Positions 42,201 through 50,629 of a DNA stretch of 64,000 nucleotides are shown piece by piece. The notes beneath the pieces are model-generated. The model was not told where the DNA came from. It searched no databases and saw nothing but the letters and a program-made list of their open reading frames with translations. Position 1 is the first letter of the stretch; the number at the start of each line of letters is the position of its first letter. The position numbers and the translations under genes are program-made. The DNA is from Pseudonocardia kujensis (GTDB lineage: Bacteria; Actinomycetota; Actinomycetes; Mycobacteriales; Pseudonocardiaceae): positions 1-64,000 of the forward strand of contig NZ_JAJSOK010000022.1 in assembly GCF_021283305.1 (NCBI RefSeq). The letters are read 5' to 3'.

Positions 42201-42854
42201 TCAGCGGGAGGCGCGGTCCTGCAACGCCTCCTCGGTGGCGATCCCCCGGATCGCCATCTCGGCCATCTCGGCCCCGATCTGCTCCGGGGTGAAGGTGCCG
42301 CCGGGACGGAACCAGCGGTACACCCAGTTCGTCGAGCCCAGGATCGACAGGGCCGCGAGCCGCGGGTCGAGGTCGGCCCGCACCAGCCCGCCGGCCTGCC
42401 CCTGCTCGACGAGGTCGCGGAACACGCCCTGGTAGGCGTGCTCGGACCCGAGGATCTCCTTGCGGCGCTCGGCCGGGAGCGCCGACAGCTCGTGCAGGAA
42501 GACCGCGGTGGGCACGAGGTTGCGGCAGGTGTGCTCCACGTGCCCGCGGATCACGCTCTCCAGCCGGTCCAGCGGCCCGCCGGGCACCTCCGACCGGGAT
42601 CGCACGACGGCCAGGCCCTCCTTGTGCACGGCGCTGATCACGTCGAAGAGCAGGTCCTCCTTGGACTGGATGTAGTAGTACAGGCTGCCCTTGAGCATCC
42701 CGAGCCGGTCGGCGATGTCCTGCAGGGACGCGCCGTCGTAGCCCTTCTCGTAGAACACCTGGGTGGCGACCTCGATGAGCTCGGCCCAGCGCTCCTCGCG
42801 GGGTTTACGCTCTCCCCCGGAACGCCGCGCACTCCGCCCGGCCGGCTGCCGCAT
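42201..42854 (-). CDS. TetR-family regulator of the catabolic island (KstR2/FadR-like)
   Basis: A 217-residue TetR protein. The HTH occupies about residues 24-70 (LIEVATQVFYEKGYDGASLQ, DIADRLGMLKGSLYYYIQSK), and the GSLYYYIxSKEDLL form with the following helical domain is common in acyl-CoA-responsive regulators such as KstR2 and fatty-acid TetRs. A CTACCAAACGG half-site lies 36 bases upstream, and related sites precede at least four other units in the island, so this is the likely regulator. A CoA-thioester ligand is an inference. Confidence 0.85.
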   Translation of the reverse strand: MRQPAGRSARRSGGERKPREERWAELIEVATQVFYEKGYDGASLQDIADRLGMLKGSLYYYIQSKEDLLFDVISAVHKEGLAVVRSRSEVPGGPLDRLESVIRGHVEHTCRNLVPTAVFLHELSALPAERRKEILGSEHAYQGVFRDLVEQGQAGGLVRADLDPRLAALSILGSTNWVYRWFRPGGTFTPEQIGAEMAEMAIRGIATEEALQDRASR

Positions 42855-42889
42855 CCCCGCTCCCCTCGACGCGCTCGAATCGGAGGAGC

Positions 42890-42911
42890 CTACCAAACGG
42901 TCGACAGTCAC
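42890..42911. promoter_or_regulatory. operator half-site upstream of tetR
   Basis: CTACCAAACGG followed by a poorly matching second half (TCGACAGTCAC), 36 bases before the tetR start and overlapping the stop of the broken SDR gene. It fits autoregulation. Confidence 0.45.
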
Positions 42912-43463
42912 AGGCGGGTCGCCGCGTCCAGCCGGACCACCTCGCCGTTGAGCAGCTCGTTCTCCATGAACGCGGCGACCAGGTGCGCGAAGTCGGCGGG
43001 CCGGCCGAGCCGCCTGGGGAACACGTGCAGGTCCATCAGGGCGGCGCGGCGCTTCTCGTCCGTGCCGGCCGGACATGGCCGCCACGGCGTGCCGCAGCAC
43101 GTCGAAGGTGCCGACGAGGTTGACCTCCAGGGTGCGCCGGAAGACGTCGAGCGGGTGCAGGTCGCCCTTGCGCGACAGCACCCGGGCGGCCGGGCTGATG
43201 CCCGCGGCGTTGACGCAGACGTCGACCCGCCCGAACCGGTCCGCGACGGCCGCGACCGCCTTCTCGACCTGCCCCACGTCGCTCACGTCCGCCGGCACGA
43301 AGAAGGCCGCGTCGCCCAGCTCGGCCGCGAACGACTCCCCGTCCGACGACGGCAGGTCCAGGATCCCGACCTTCCCGCCGCGCTCGACCAGCATCCGGGC
43401 CGTACCGGCGCCGAGCCCGGAGGCCCCGCCGGTGACCAGCCCGACCGCGTCCGTGATCCGCAC
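42908..43463 (-). pseudogene. HSD10-like SDR with internal deletion and frameshift
   Basis: The N-terminal part from GTG 43463 ([55 protein letters not shown]) is that of type II 3-hydroxyacyl-CoA dehydrogenases. At about 43080 it jumps, in another frame, to the family C-terminus ([38 protein letters not shown]). About 80 residues holding the catalytic Ser and YxxxK are gone, so it cannot be active. It lies between an intact mycofactocin-coupled SDR gene and tetR, so the operon has recently lost a beta-oxidation-type dehydrogenase. Confidence 0.75.
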
Positions 43464-43471
43464 CGCGCCTC

Positions 43472-44305
43472 CTACCTGACGTTCGCGCCGGCGTCGACGG
43501 GCAGCGTGACGCCGGTGATGTACCGGGCCTCGTCGCTGCCCAGGAAGAGCACGGCGTTGCTGATGTCGATCGGCTCCACCCAGGGGACCTCCAGCGCGTT
43601 GAGCGACAGGAAGCCGGGCAGCGCCTTCTCCTGGCTGGGCGCCGGGTCGTCCGGCGCGAAGAGCTTCCAGGTGCCGGGGTTCTGGATCATGTCGGTGTCG
43701 ACGTTGGTCGGGTGGATCGTGTTGACCCGGATGCGGTGCGGCGCCAGCTCGTTGGCCAGCGTGCGCATCAGCCCGACGATCCCGTGCTTGGTCGAGACGT
43801 AGTGCCCGACGTTCTGGATCCCCTTCAGCCCGCCGATGGAACTGGTGAACATCAGCGACCCGCCGCCGCGCTCGATCAGGTGCGGCACGGCCGCGCGGGC
43901 GGTGTTCCAGACGCCGGTGAGGTTGACGTCGAGCATCTCCTGCCACATCTCGTCGGTGATCTCGAACGCGGCGCCGAAGCTGGCGATCCCCGCGTTCGCC
44001 ACCGCGACGTCGAGCCCGCCGAGCTCGGTGACGCCCTCGTTGACCGCGGCGGTGAGCGCGGCCCGGTCGCGGACGTCGGCGACCCGCGCCACGATCCGCC
44101 GGTCGAGCTTCTCCACCTCGGCGACCGTCTCGTCGAGGTCGGCGCGGGTGGCCGGCGGGTACTTGTCCACGGTGGCCAGCGGCCCGCAGAGGTCGACGGC
44201 GATGATGTCGGCCCCTTCCTGCGCCAGCCGGACCGCGTGGCTGCGGCCCTGCCCGCGCGCGGCGCCGGTGATCAGTGCGACCTTGCCCTCGACCCGTCCC
44301 GCCAT
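43472..44305 (-). CDS. mycofactocin-coupled SDR oxidoreductase
   Basis: A 277-residue short-chain dehydrogenase. The N-terminus RVEGKVALITGAARGQGRSH with GADIIAVDLC is diagnostic of the mycofactocin-coupled SDR group, whose tightly held nicotinamide is re-oxidised by mycofactocin rather than free NAD. VANAGIASFG, the SSIGG serine and YVSTKHG (YxxxK) complete the active site. It would oxidise a pathway alcohol. An operator half-site lies 35 bases upstream. Confidence 0.9.
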   Translation of the reverse strand: MAGRVEGKVALITGAARGQGRSHAVRLAQEGADIIAVDLCGPLATVDKYPPATRADLDETVAEVEKLDRRIVARVADVRDRAALTAAVNEGVTELGGLDVAVANAGIASFGAAFEITDEMWQEMLDVNLTGVWNTARAAVPHLIERGGGSLMFTSSIGGLKGIQNVGHYVSTKHGIVGLMRTLANELAPHRIRVNTIHPTNVDTDMIQNPGTWKLFAPDDPAPSQEKALPGFLSLNALEVPWVEPIDISNAVLFLGSDEARYITGVTLPVDAGANVR

Positions 44306-44339
44306 GGCACGCCTCCTCGCGTCGTCGCCCGGCTATTGT

Positions 44340-44361
44340 CTACCAAACGACTGTCAGATGG
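44340..44361. promoter_or_regulatory. operator upstream of mycofactocin-coupled SDR
   Basis: CTACCAAACGA with a weak second half (CTGTCAGATGG), between the CrtI-like stop at 44368 and the SDR start at 44305. The strong half is identical to the tetR upstream site for ten bases. Confidence 0.5.
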
Positions 44362-44367
44362 GGAAGC

Positions 44368-45720
44368 TCAGTAGCGCATGGTCCCGGCGAAGGCCTCGAG
44401 CCGCCGGCCCAGCACCGCCTCGGCGGTGGTGATGCCGGAGCGCGCGGCCTTGTCGATGCCGATCCCGCGGGCGCGGGTGGTGTCCCCGGTGAGCCAGAGC
44501 CCCTCGACGCCGCGGACCTCGGCGTCCGGCCGCACCGGCCCGACCAGCCCCGGCTTGGTGATCACCCCGTAGCTCGTGACGACGTGCGGTTTCGTCCACA
44601 GTGCCCCGCGCGCGGCCGGCATCATCTCCTCGATGTCCTCCCACAGCTCGGCGAACTTCCGGTCGAGCCAGGCCCGGTCGCCGTAGTGCTCCGTGGCGTC
44701 GAACGAGGCGCCGACGCAGGTCAGGTACTCGCCGTCGGGCGAGACGCCGGGGTCGTAGCCGGTGAAGTTGAGCGTGAAGCCGGGCAGCCCGCACCGCGGC
44801 GTCGACAGGAAGGACGCCATCTCCCGCTCGCTCATCGCGATCACCGGCTCCCTCGCGGCGATCCAGTAGCCGATCCAGCAGGCGCGGTTGCGGTTCGCGG
44901 CCAGCATCCCGATCCGGGACCGGAGCTCCCAGGGCAGCGCGCCGTCGTCGAACAGCCGCAGCAGGTCCCACACCGGCGCGGACACCACGACCTGCGGCGC
45001 GGGGATCTCCTCGCCGTCGCGCAGGGTCACGCCCTGCACGGCCCCGTCCCGGACGTCGACCCGCCGCACCGGCGCCGACAGCCGGATCTCCCCACCCTTC
45101 GCCTCGAACGCGGCGACCATGGCGTGCCACAGCGCGTCCCACCCGCCCATCGGCCAGAACGAGTAGCCCGCCATCCGTTGCGTCGTGTAGTGCAGCTTGC
45201 GGGTGTAGAGGTTCTCCGAGGCCGAGTGCTCCCACGGCCGCAGCGTGATCTGCTCGAGGACCGAGATGGCCTCCCACACCGTGTAGACACCCTCGTCCGC
45301 GGTGTACTGCGCCATCCACTCCCGCAGCGACGCGTGGTTCCAGGTCTCCAGCTCGTCGTACGAGACGTCGTTCAGGGCCTGGATGCAGCGCTTGAGCCCC
45401 TGCTTCGCCACGCCGGAGTACTGCTCCTGGATCGGCGCCCAGCCCTTGCCGTTGGTCCAGAACGGCATCGCGTCGCTGCGCTCGGAGTGCACCAGGTCGA
45501 GCCCCATCACCGAGCAGACCCGGGTCAGCGAGTCGCCGGGGTCCTCGACGAGATGGCTGCCGAGGCCCAGCTGGTGCCCCTTGTACCGGTACTCCCGCGC
45601 CCGCCCGCCCAGGTACGCGTGCTTCTCCAGCAGCAGCACCCGCTTGCCCTGCTCCGCCAGCAGCGCGGCGGTGACCAGGCCGGACGTGCCCGCCCCGACC
45701 ACGACGACGTCGTACGACAC
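44368..45720 (-). CDS. CrtI/phytoene-desaturase-like FAD oxidoreductase
   Basis: A 450-residue flavoprotein of the amine-oxidase/CrtI fold. VVVVGAGTSGLVTAALLAEQ with the EKHAYLGGRAREY extension is the FAD-binding start, and the C-terminal VEGLWLTGDTTRARGIGIDK is the matching FAD block. Although the fold resembles carotenoid desaturases, no carotenoid genes are nearby; in a catabolic island it more likely dehydrogenates an alicyclic or steroid-like substrate. A paralogue with the same layout occupies the right edge (62948-64000). Confidence 0.85.
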   Translation of the reverse strand: MSYDVVVVGAGTSGLVTAALLAEQGKRVLLLEKHAYLGGRAREYRYKGHQLGLGSHLVEDPGDSLTRVCSVMGLDLVHSERSDAMPFWTNGKGWAPIQEQYSGVAKQGLKRCIQALNDVSYDELETWNHASLREWMAQYTADEGVYTVWEAISVLEQITLRPWEHSASENLYTRKLHYTTQRMAGYSFWPMGGWDALWHAMVAAFEAKGGEIRLSAPVRRVDVRDGAVQGVTLRDGEEIPAPQVVVSAPVWDLLRLFDDGALPWELRSRIGMLAANRNRACWIGYWIAAREPVIAMSEREMASFLSTPRCGLPGFTLNFTGYDPGVSPDGEYLTCVGASFDATEHYGDRAWLDRKFAELWEDIEEMMPAARGALWTKPHVVTSYGVITKPGLVGPVRPDAEVRGVEGLWLTGDTTRARGIGIDKAARSGITTAEAVLGRRLEAFAGTMRY

Positions 45721-45736
45721 GGGCGCCTCCCAGCGT

Positions 45737-45754
45737 CTACCGTTCGTTTGGTAG
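45737..45754. promoter_or_regulatory. operator upstream of CrtI-like gene
   Basis: CTACCGTTCGTTTGGTAG contains a full CGTTTGGTAG half-site and CTACC at the other end, 16 bases before the ATG at 45720, in a position where binding would block transcription. Confidence 0.5.
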
Positions 45755-45904
45755 TGACGCTAGCGGCGCGATCCGCACCCGGCAACCGGCTCGCGGGTCG
45801 TCCGCGCGGGACCGAGCCCTCCGCCGTTCACCCGCGGCGGATGACGACCGGACCGGAGGGCCGGATCACCCTGCAGTCCGGGGACGGACCCGAGGAGGAC
45901 CGAC

Positions 45905-46324
45905 GTGGCAGGAGACCTCACCGCCGGCGAGCCGCGCGCACCCCGGCGGACCCGATGGGTCGTGGTGGTGCGGCTGGCCGCGGTGCTGCTGTTCCTGCTC
46001 GGGTGTTGGAACGTGTGGGACGGGATCAGCGCGCTCGCCCGCGGCGGGTTCGTGGCCGCCGACGCCGAACAGGTCCTGTTGCTGGAGGTCACCAAGTGGG
46101 GCTGGGTGCTGCTGGCCCTCGGGGTGGTGGAGCTGGCGGCCGCGCCGGCCCTGCTCCGCGGAGCCGGCTGGGCACGGGTGGTGGCGGTCCTCGTGGCGGG
46201 CTTCAACGGGATCGTCCAGCTGGCCTTCCTCGTCGCCTACCCGGTGGGGGCGGTCCTGATCCTGGTCCTGTCCGCCCTGGTCGTGTGGGCGGTCGTGCGG
46301 CACGGCCAGGAAGTGGGTCGCTGA
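45905..46324 (+). CDS. four-helix membrane protein (DUF7144-like)
   Basis: A 139-residue membrane protein with four predicted helices: VVVRLAAVLLFLLGCWNVWD, WGWVLLALGVVELAAAPALL, VVAVLVAGFNGIVQLAFLVA and VLILVLSALVVWAVV. The WNVWDG motif after the first helix is common in this uncharacterised actinobacterial group. Start GTG 45905. Lone plus-strand gene ended by a strong hairpin; no known role. Confidence 0.75.
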   Translation: MAGDLTAGEPRAPRRTRWVVVVRLAAVLLFLLGCWNVWDGISALARGGFVAADAEQVLLLEVTKWGWVLLALGVVELAAAPALLRGAGWARVVAVLVAGFNGIVQLAFLVAYPVGAVLILVLSALVVWAVVRHGQEVGR

Positions 46325-46344
46325 GCGCAGCGGTCCGGCGGGCA

Positions 46345-46376
46345 CACGGGCGGCGCTCCGGGGAGCGCCGCCCGTG
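46345..46376. terminator. strong bidirectional hairpin
   Basis: CACGGGCGGCGCTC (46345-46358), loop CGGG, GAGCGCCGCCCGTG (46363-46376): perfect 14-base stem between two convergent genes. Confidence 0.75.
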
Positions 46377-46383
46377 ACCGCCG

Positions 46384-47235
46384 CTAGGCGTGCGGGATCT
46401 TGAACGGCGCCAGCGCTCCCGCATCGACGACGTGGGTCGTGCCCGTGACGTACCGTGCCTCCTCCGAGGCCAGGTAGAGCACGGCGTTGCTGATGTCGAC
46501 CGGGTCCACCCACGGGATCGGGATGGCGTTGAGCGCGGTGAAGCCGGCCTCCGCGTCGGCCCGGGTCGCGCCGCGCTGCCCCCCGAGGAAGAGCGAGTAC
46601 ATCGACTCGTTGTTGACCATGTCGGTGTCGACGGTCGTCGGGTGCACGGAGTTGCACCGGATCCGGTGGGGCGCCAGCTCCACGGCGAGCGTGCGCATCA
46701 GGCCCGTCACGCCGTGCTTCGCCGCCGTGTAGTGCGCGAGGTTGCCGAACGCGATGAGCCCGGCGATCGAGCTGGTCAGGATGATGGAGCCGCCGGTCCC
46801 CTGCTCCAGCATCGCCGGGATCGCCGCCTTGGTCGTCTTCCACACGCCGGTCAGGTTGATGTCGAGCATCTCCTGCCAGGAGTCCTCGGTGATCTCCCAC
46901 GCCGGGGCGAAGGACCCGATGCCGGCGTTGGCGACCACCACGTCGAGGTGCCCGAACTCCGCGATCCCGTCCGCGACCGTGGCCTCCAGCGCCCGCAGGT
47001 CGCGGACGTCCGCGACCCGGCTCAGCACCCGCCGGTCCAGGTCCTCGACCTGCTTGACCGTCTCGGCCAGGTCGGCCTCGGTCGCCCCGTCGTACGGCGC
47101 CGACGCCACGTCGGCGCAGAGGTCCACGGCGATGATGTCCGCGCCCTCCTGCGCGAGCCGCAGCGCGTGGCTGCGTCCCTGCCCGCGCGCCGCCCCGGTG
47201 ACCAGCGCGACCTTGCCCTCGACCCGTCCCGCCAT
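46384..47235 (-). CDS. mycofactocin-coupled SDR oxidoreductase
   Basis: A 283-residue paralogue of the SDR at 43472, sharing the diagnostic RVEGKVALVTGAARGQGRSH and GADIIAVDLC start. The active site is intact: SSIAG serine and YTAAKHG (YxxxK). The substrate loop differs (ESMYSLFLGGQRGATRADAE), so it probably handles another alcohol in the same pathway. It is a single-gene unit with no clear operator upstream; the 128 bases to the next gene hold only an 18-codon ORF of no recognised identity. Confidence 0.9.
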   Translation of the reverse strand: MAGRVEGKVALVTGAARGQGRSHALRLAQEGADIIAVDLCADVASAPYDGATEADLAETVKQVEDLDRRVLSRVADVRDLRALEATVADGIAEFGHLDVVVANAGIGSFAPAWEITEDSWQEMLDINLTGVWKTTKAAIPAMLEQGTGGSIILTSSIAGLIAFGNLAHYTAAKHGVTGLMRTLAVELAPHRIRCNSVHPTTVDTDMVNNESMYSLFLGGQRGATRADAEAGFTALNAIPIPWVDPVDISNAVLYLASEEARYVTGTTHVVDAGALAPFKIPHA

Positions 47236-47363
47236 GGGGAACCTCCCGCGTCCTGTGCGGGCCCCGTTGCCCGCGCTCCCACTCTCCGGACGCGGCGAGG
47301 GCGGGTCAACGGCGCGGGACGATCACCTTGGCGACGTCGACGAGGGACCCGTCGAGCAGCACC

Positions 47364-48650
47364 TCAGCCGGCCGCCGGTTCGGCCGCGATCGGCGCGTCC
47401 GACCGCGTGTCGTCCGGGTGCCGCCCGAGCGCCAGCACCAGCAGCATCGCGACCAGCGCGAACGCGGCGAAGAACCAGAAGTTCCACTGGAACGCGACGC
47501 CCGCCCCGATCAGCAGCCCGACCGCGTACGGGCCGAGGATCCCGCCGAGCCGCCCGACGCCCATCGCGAACCCGAGCCCGGTCGCCCGGATCCGGGTCGG
47601 GTACGAGGCGGCGACGAACCCGTTCACCAGGATCTGCGAGCCCATCGCGCCGAAGCCGAGGAACGCGACGAGCACGTACAGCACGGCCTGCGGCAGCAGG
47701 AAGGACAGCAACACCAGACACACCGTGCCGACGCCGAGCGCGAGGGGGATGACCCGCTTCGAGCCGACCCGGTCGGCGACCGTGGCGATCACGAGCGTGC
47801 CGATGACGTTGCCGAGGTTCAGCACCAGCAGGAACGCGATCGCCGAGCCCAGCGGGTAGCCGGCCTGCCGCATGATCTGCGGCAGCCAGGTGCCGACGCC
47901 GTAGCTCAGCAGCAGCCCGCAGAAGCTGATCAGCGCGAACAGGAGCGTCCAGCGGCGGTAGCGGCCGAAGATCTCCGCGGTCCGCACCTTCGGCGCCGGC
48001 CCCGCGGGCGCCGGCTCGAGCGCGATCCCGTGCCGCGCGGCGAGGGCGGCCGCCTCCGCGTCCCGCCCGCGGGCCCGCAGCCACGCCGGCGACTCCGGCA
48101 GCCACTTGAGCGCGATCGGGAAGAGGAGCAGCCACGGCGCCGCGCCCACGGCGAACATCACCCGGAACCCGCCGACCGGCAGCAGCGCGATGGCCAGAGC
48201 CGCGCAGATCACCCCGCCCGACGAGTATCCGGCGTGGACCACGGAGTTGTAGAGCTGCCGGCGGTCCCGCGGCGCGTACTCCACGGCCAGCGCGATCGCC
48301 GAGGGCAGCACGCCGCCGAGCCCGACGCCGGCCACGAACCGCAGCAGCCCGAAGACCTCCGGGTTCGGCGCGGCCGCGCACAGCCCGGTGGCCACGCTGA
48401 ACCAGGTGATCGCGATCAGCACCAGGCGCCGCCGGCCGAGCCGGTCGGTCAGCCAGCCGGACGACAGCGCGCCGACCGCCATGCCGACCAGGGCGAGGCT
48501 GCCGATCAGGCCCGCCTCCGCGGCCGTCAGCCCCCACGGCGTGTACTGCAGCAGCGAGGGGACGACGGTCCCGTAGACGACCAGGTCGTACCCGTCGAGG
48601 ATGACGACCGCGAAACAGATCGCGACGACGGCGGCGCCGGGCGCGCGCAT
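47364..48650 (-). CDS. MFS transporter, aromatic acid:H+ symporter (AAHS) type
   Basis: A 428-residue twelve-helix major facilitator. FAVVILDGYDLVVYGTVVPS with the DGYD motif in helix 1 is the AAHS signature (PcaK, MhpT, BenK group). GWLTDRLGRRRLVL is the helix 2-3 loop motif, and RATGLGFAMGVGRLGGILGP the second-half signature. It should import an acidic pathway substrate with protons. The ATG at 48650 is preferred because it overlaps the stop of an 18-residue ORF (TGATG); the frame extends to 48722 without family similarity. Confidence 0.85.
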   Translation of the reverse strand: MRAPGAAVVAICFAVVILDGYDLVVYGTVVPSLLQYTPWGLTAAEAGLIGSLALVGMAVGALSSGWLTDRLGRRRLVLIAITWFSVATGLCAAAPNPEVFGLLRFVAGVGLGGVLPSAIALAVEYAPRDRRQLYNSVVHAGYSSGGVICAALAIALLPVGGFRVMFAVGAAPWLLLFPIALKWLPESPAWLRARGRDAEAAALAARHGIALEPAPAGPAPKVRTAEIFGRYRRWTLLFALISFCGLLLSYGVGTWLPQIMRQAGYPLGSAIAFLLVLNLGNVIGTLVIATVADRVGSKRVIPLALGVGTVCLVLLSFLLPQAVLYVLVAFLGFGAMGSQILVNGFVAASYPTRIRATGLGFAMGVGRLGGILGPYAVGLLIGAGVAFQWNFWFFAAFALVAMLLVLALGRHPDDTRSDAPIAAEPAAG

Positions 48651-48706
48651 CAGATGCCGAAGCCCTTGTCGAAGGAGCGCACCGGCGAGTCGGCGGCGAG
48701 GGTCAT
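48650..48706 (-). CDS. 18-residue ORF coupled to the transporter
   Basis: MTLAADSPVRSFDKGFGI, preceded by a GGAAGGA ribosome binding site, ends in TGA overlapping the transporter ATG. The transporter lacks its own clear ribosome binding site, so translation of this leader may set its expression. It could also be the N-terminal stub of a lost gene. Not recognised. Confidence 0.35.
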   Translation of the reverse strand: MTLAADSPVRSFDKGFGI

Positions 48707-48736
48707 GCGACTGTCCTTCCACTGTGGAGTGTCGGA

Positions 48737-48783
48737 GCGAGCGGCGCCCTCGCTCACCGGCGGTGAGCGGGAGCGCCGTTCGC
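48737..48783. terminator. hairpin between SnoaL operon and transporter
   Basis: A two-tier stem: an inner perfect CGCTCACC-GGC-GGTGAGCG and an outer imperfect GCGAGCGGCG / CGCCGTTCGC arm. It lies after the last gene of the acyl-CoA-synthetase operon and upstream of the transporter leader ORF. Confidence 0.5.
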
Positions 48784-48794
48784 CTGGGCGAGGG

Positions 48795-48989
48795 TCAGGG
48801 GACGGTGACGGTGGCGCCCTGGGCCTGCAGGAACACGAGCGGGTCGACGATCTCGGCGAAGGCCGCGAGCCTGCCGTCCCGCACCGTGACGGTGCTGATG
48901 GAGGAGTTCCGATACGGCTCGCCGGTGGCGAGCTCGTTCACGATCTCGATGCAGCGCTCGACGACCTCGGCACCCGCAGCGGTGCTCAT
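48795..48989 (-). CDS. truncated SnoaL/NTF2-like protein
   Basis: A 64-residue product holding only the C-terminal half of an NTF2-like domain: GEPYRNSSISTVTVRDGRLA then VDPLVFLQAQG, which in full relatives follows about 70 more residues. The ATG overlaps the stop of the full-length SnoaL gene (ATGA), so it is still translationally coupled and could even dimerise with it, but as a fold it is incomplete. Probably an eroding gene. Confidence 0.55.
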   Translation of the reverse strand: MSTAAGAEVVERCIEIVNELATGEPYRNSSISTVTVRDGRLAAFAEIVDPLVFLQAQGATVTVP

Positions 48990-49411
48990 GCGTCGAACCC
49001 CTCCATCTGCGGTGTCGTGAGCGGCGAGATCGCCCGGCCCGAGATCTTCCACGTGTCGCCGACCCGCCGGTACTCGTCCCGGTTCAACGCGATCGCCTTG
49101 ATCGAGGCCCCGGACTTCGTCTTCCCCTCGGAGAACACGTAGTTGGTGCCGTGGGCGGTGTCCGGGCCGTCGAACTCCACGATGTGGTTGGTCATGATGT
49201 GGAACTGCTCGGCCATGGCCTCGGCGTCGGCCTCGAAGAAGCCGTGGATCTCGTCGCGGCCCTCGAACCTCTTGAGGCCCACCGCCGTGGCGTCCCAGTA
49301 CGCGTCGTCGGTGTAGGCGGAGAGCGCCTCGTCCGGGTCGAACAGGTCCAACCCGCGGGCGTACAGGAGCGTGGCGTCGATGATCTGCCGAACGTCGTCT
49401 GCGCGTCCCAT
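48986..49411 (-). CDS. SnoaL/NTF2-like protein
   Basis: A 141-residue single NTF2-like domain: VRQIIDATLLYARGLDLFDP, TDDAYWDATAVGLKRFEGRD, EQFHIMTNHIVEFDGPDTA and a C-terminal GDTWKISGRAISPL. The subgroup is typical of actinobacterial catabolic clusters for steroid- and terpenoid-like compounds. It starts three bases after the NDMA-dependent dehydrogenase stop. Probable isomerase, hydrolase or binding protein. Confidence 0.8.
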   Translation of the reverse strand: MGRADDVRQIIDATLLYARGLDLFDPDEALSAYTDDAYWDATAVGLKRFEGRDEIHGFFEADAEAMAEQFHIMTNHIVEFDGPDTAHGTNYVFSEGKTKSGASIKAIALNRDEYRRVGDTWKISGRAISPLTTPQMEGFDA

Positions 49412-49414
49412 GCC

Positions 49415-50551
49415 TCAGTCCTCGTACATGATCACGCCGCGGAGGTTCATGCCCTTCTGCATGTCCGCGAACGCCTGGTTGATGTCCTCGAGCGCGTAGG
49501 TCCGGGTGATCAGCTCGTCGAGCTTCAGCTCACCGGTCCGGTACAGGTCCGCGAGCAGCGGGATGTCGTTGCGGGACTGGGTGGTCCCGTACAGCGAGCC
49601 CTGCAGCCGCTTGCCGGACATGGCGAAGGTGAACAGGTCGAACTCGACGTCGCGCTGCAGGATCGGCGCGGCCGAGGTGAGCACGATGACGCCGCCGCGG
49701 CGGGTCATCTCCTGCGCCGGGTTGAGCAGGTTCCCGTAGGCGATGCCCACCGTGATGATCACGCGGTCGGCGCCCTGCCCGTTGGTCAACTGCCCGACGA
49801 GCTTCGCCGCCTCCTCGTAGTTCGACACCGCGTGCGTGGCGCCGAACTCCTGGGCCTGCTCCTGCTTGAAGGGCACCGGGTCGACGGCGATGATGTTCTT
49901 GGCGCCCATGTGCCGCGCACCCTGCACCGCGTTGATCCCGACGCCCCCGATCCCCACGATCACGACCGTGTCGCCGAGCTGCATGTCCGCGGCGTAGACC
50001 GACGAGCCCCACCCCGTGGGCACGCCGCAGCCGATCAGCGCGGCCTTGTCCAGCGGGATGTCCTCGTCGATCTTGACGACGGCGTCGACCGGCGCGCAGA
50101 CGTAGGGCGCGAACGTGCCCAGGAAGGACATGCAGCCGACGCCGGCCTCCCTGCCGTCCTTGCCGCGCGCGTGCACGCGGTGCGTGCCGTCGGGTGCGTA
50201 GCCGGCGAGCACACCGGCGCCCAGCTCGCACATGTTCGAGCGGCCGGAGACACACATCCTGCACTTGCCGCAGGAGGGCAGGAAGGAGAGGACGACGTGG
50301 TCGCCGACCTCCAGGTCGTGCACCTCCGGACCGACCTCGGTGACCACGCCGGCGCCCTCGTGGCCGCCGAGCACGGGCGCCCAGGGCAGCGGGATCACGC
50401 CGTCGTCGAGGTGGTTGTCGGAGTGGCAGATGCCGGACGCGGCCAGCTTCACCATCACCTCGCGGCGCTTCGGGGGATCGATCTCGATCTCCTCGACGCT
50501 CCATCCGGAGTTGGTGCCGGGCTCCCAGAGCAGGGCTCCCTTGGTCTTCAT
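49415..50551 (-). CDS. NDMA-dependent (mycofactocin-dependent) alcohol dehydrogenase
   Basis: A 378-residue zinc MDR dehydrogenase of the Rxyl_3153/NDMA-dependent type. The N-terminus MKTKGALLWEPGTNSGWSVE is diagnostic; catalytic zinc ligands include C42 and H64-E65 (GGHEGAG), and the structural site is the CGKCRMC segment. VIVGIGGVGINAVQGARHMG binds the nicotinamide, which stays bound and is recycled through mycofactocin in vivo. It would oxidise a primary alcohol to aldehyde. RBS GAAGGGGAG precedes ATG 50551. Confidence 0.92.
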   Translation of the reverse strand: MKTKGALLWEPGTNSGWSVEEIEIDPPKRREVMVKLAASGICHSDNHLDDGVIPLPWAPVLGGHEGAGVVTEVGPEVHDLEVGDHVVLSFLPSCGKCRMCVSGRSNMCELGAGVLAGYAPDGTHRVHARGKDGREAGVGCMSFLGTFAPYVCAPVDAVVKIDEDIPLDKAALIGCGVPTGWGSSVYAADMQLGDTVVIVGIGGVGINAVQGARHMGAKNIIAVDPVPFKQEQAQEFGATHAVSNYEEAAKLVGQLTNGQGADRVIITVGIAYGNLLNPAQEMTRRGGVIVLTSAAPILQRDVEFDLFTFAMSGKRLQGSLYGTTQSRNDIPLLADLYRTGELKLDELITRTYALEDINQAFADMQKGMNLRGVIMYED

Positions 50552-50629
50552 GAATGCTCCCCTTCGAGCAGGCACGGGCAGGAAGGCACGGACAGGAAGG
50601 CACGGGCGGGAAACGGGGGCGGTCGGTGG

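Noticed and set aside
47306..47362. 18-codon ORF between the transporter stop and the next SDR gene (minus)
   Set aside because: LLDGSLVDVAKVIVPRR could be a gene remnant, but it has no ribosome binding site and matches no family I know.
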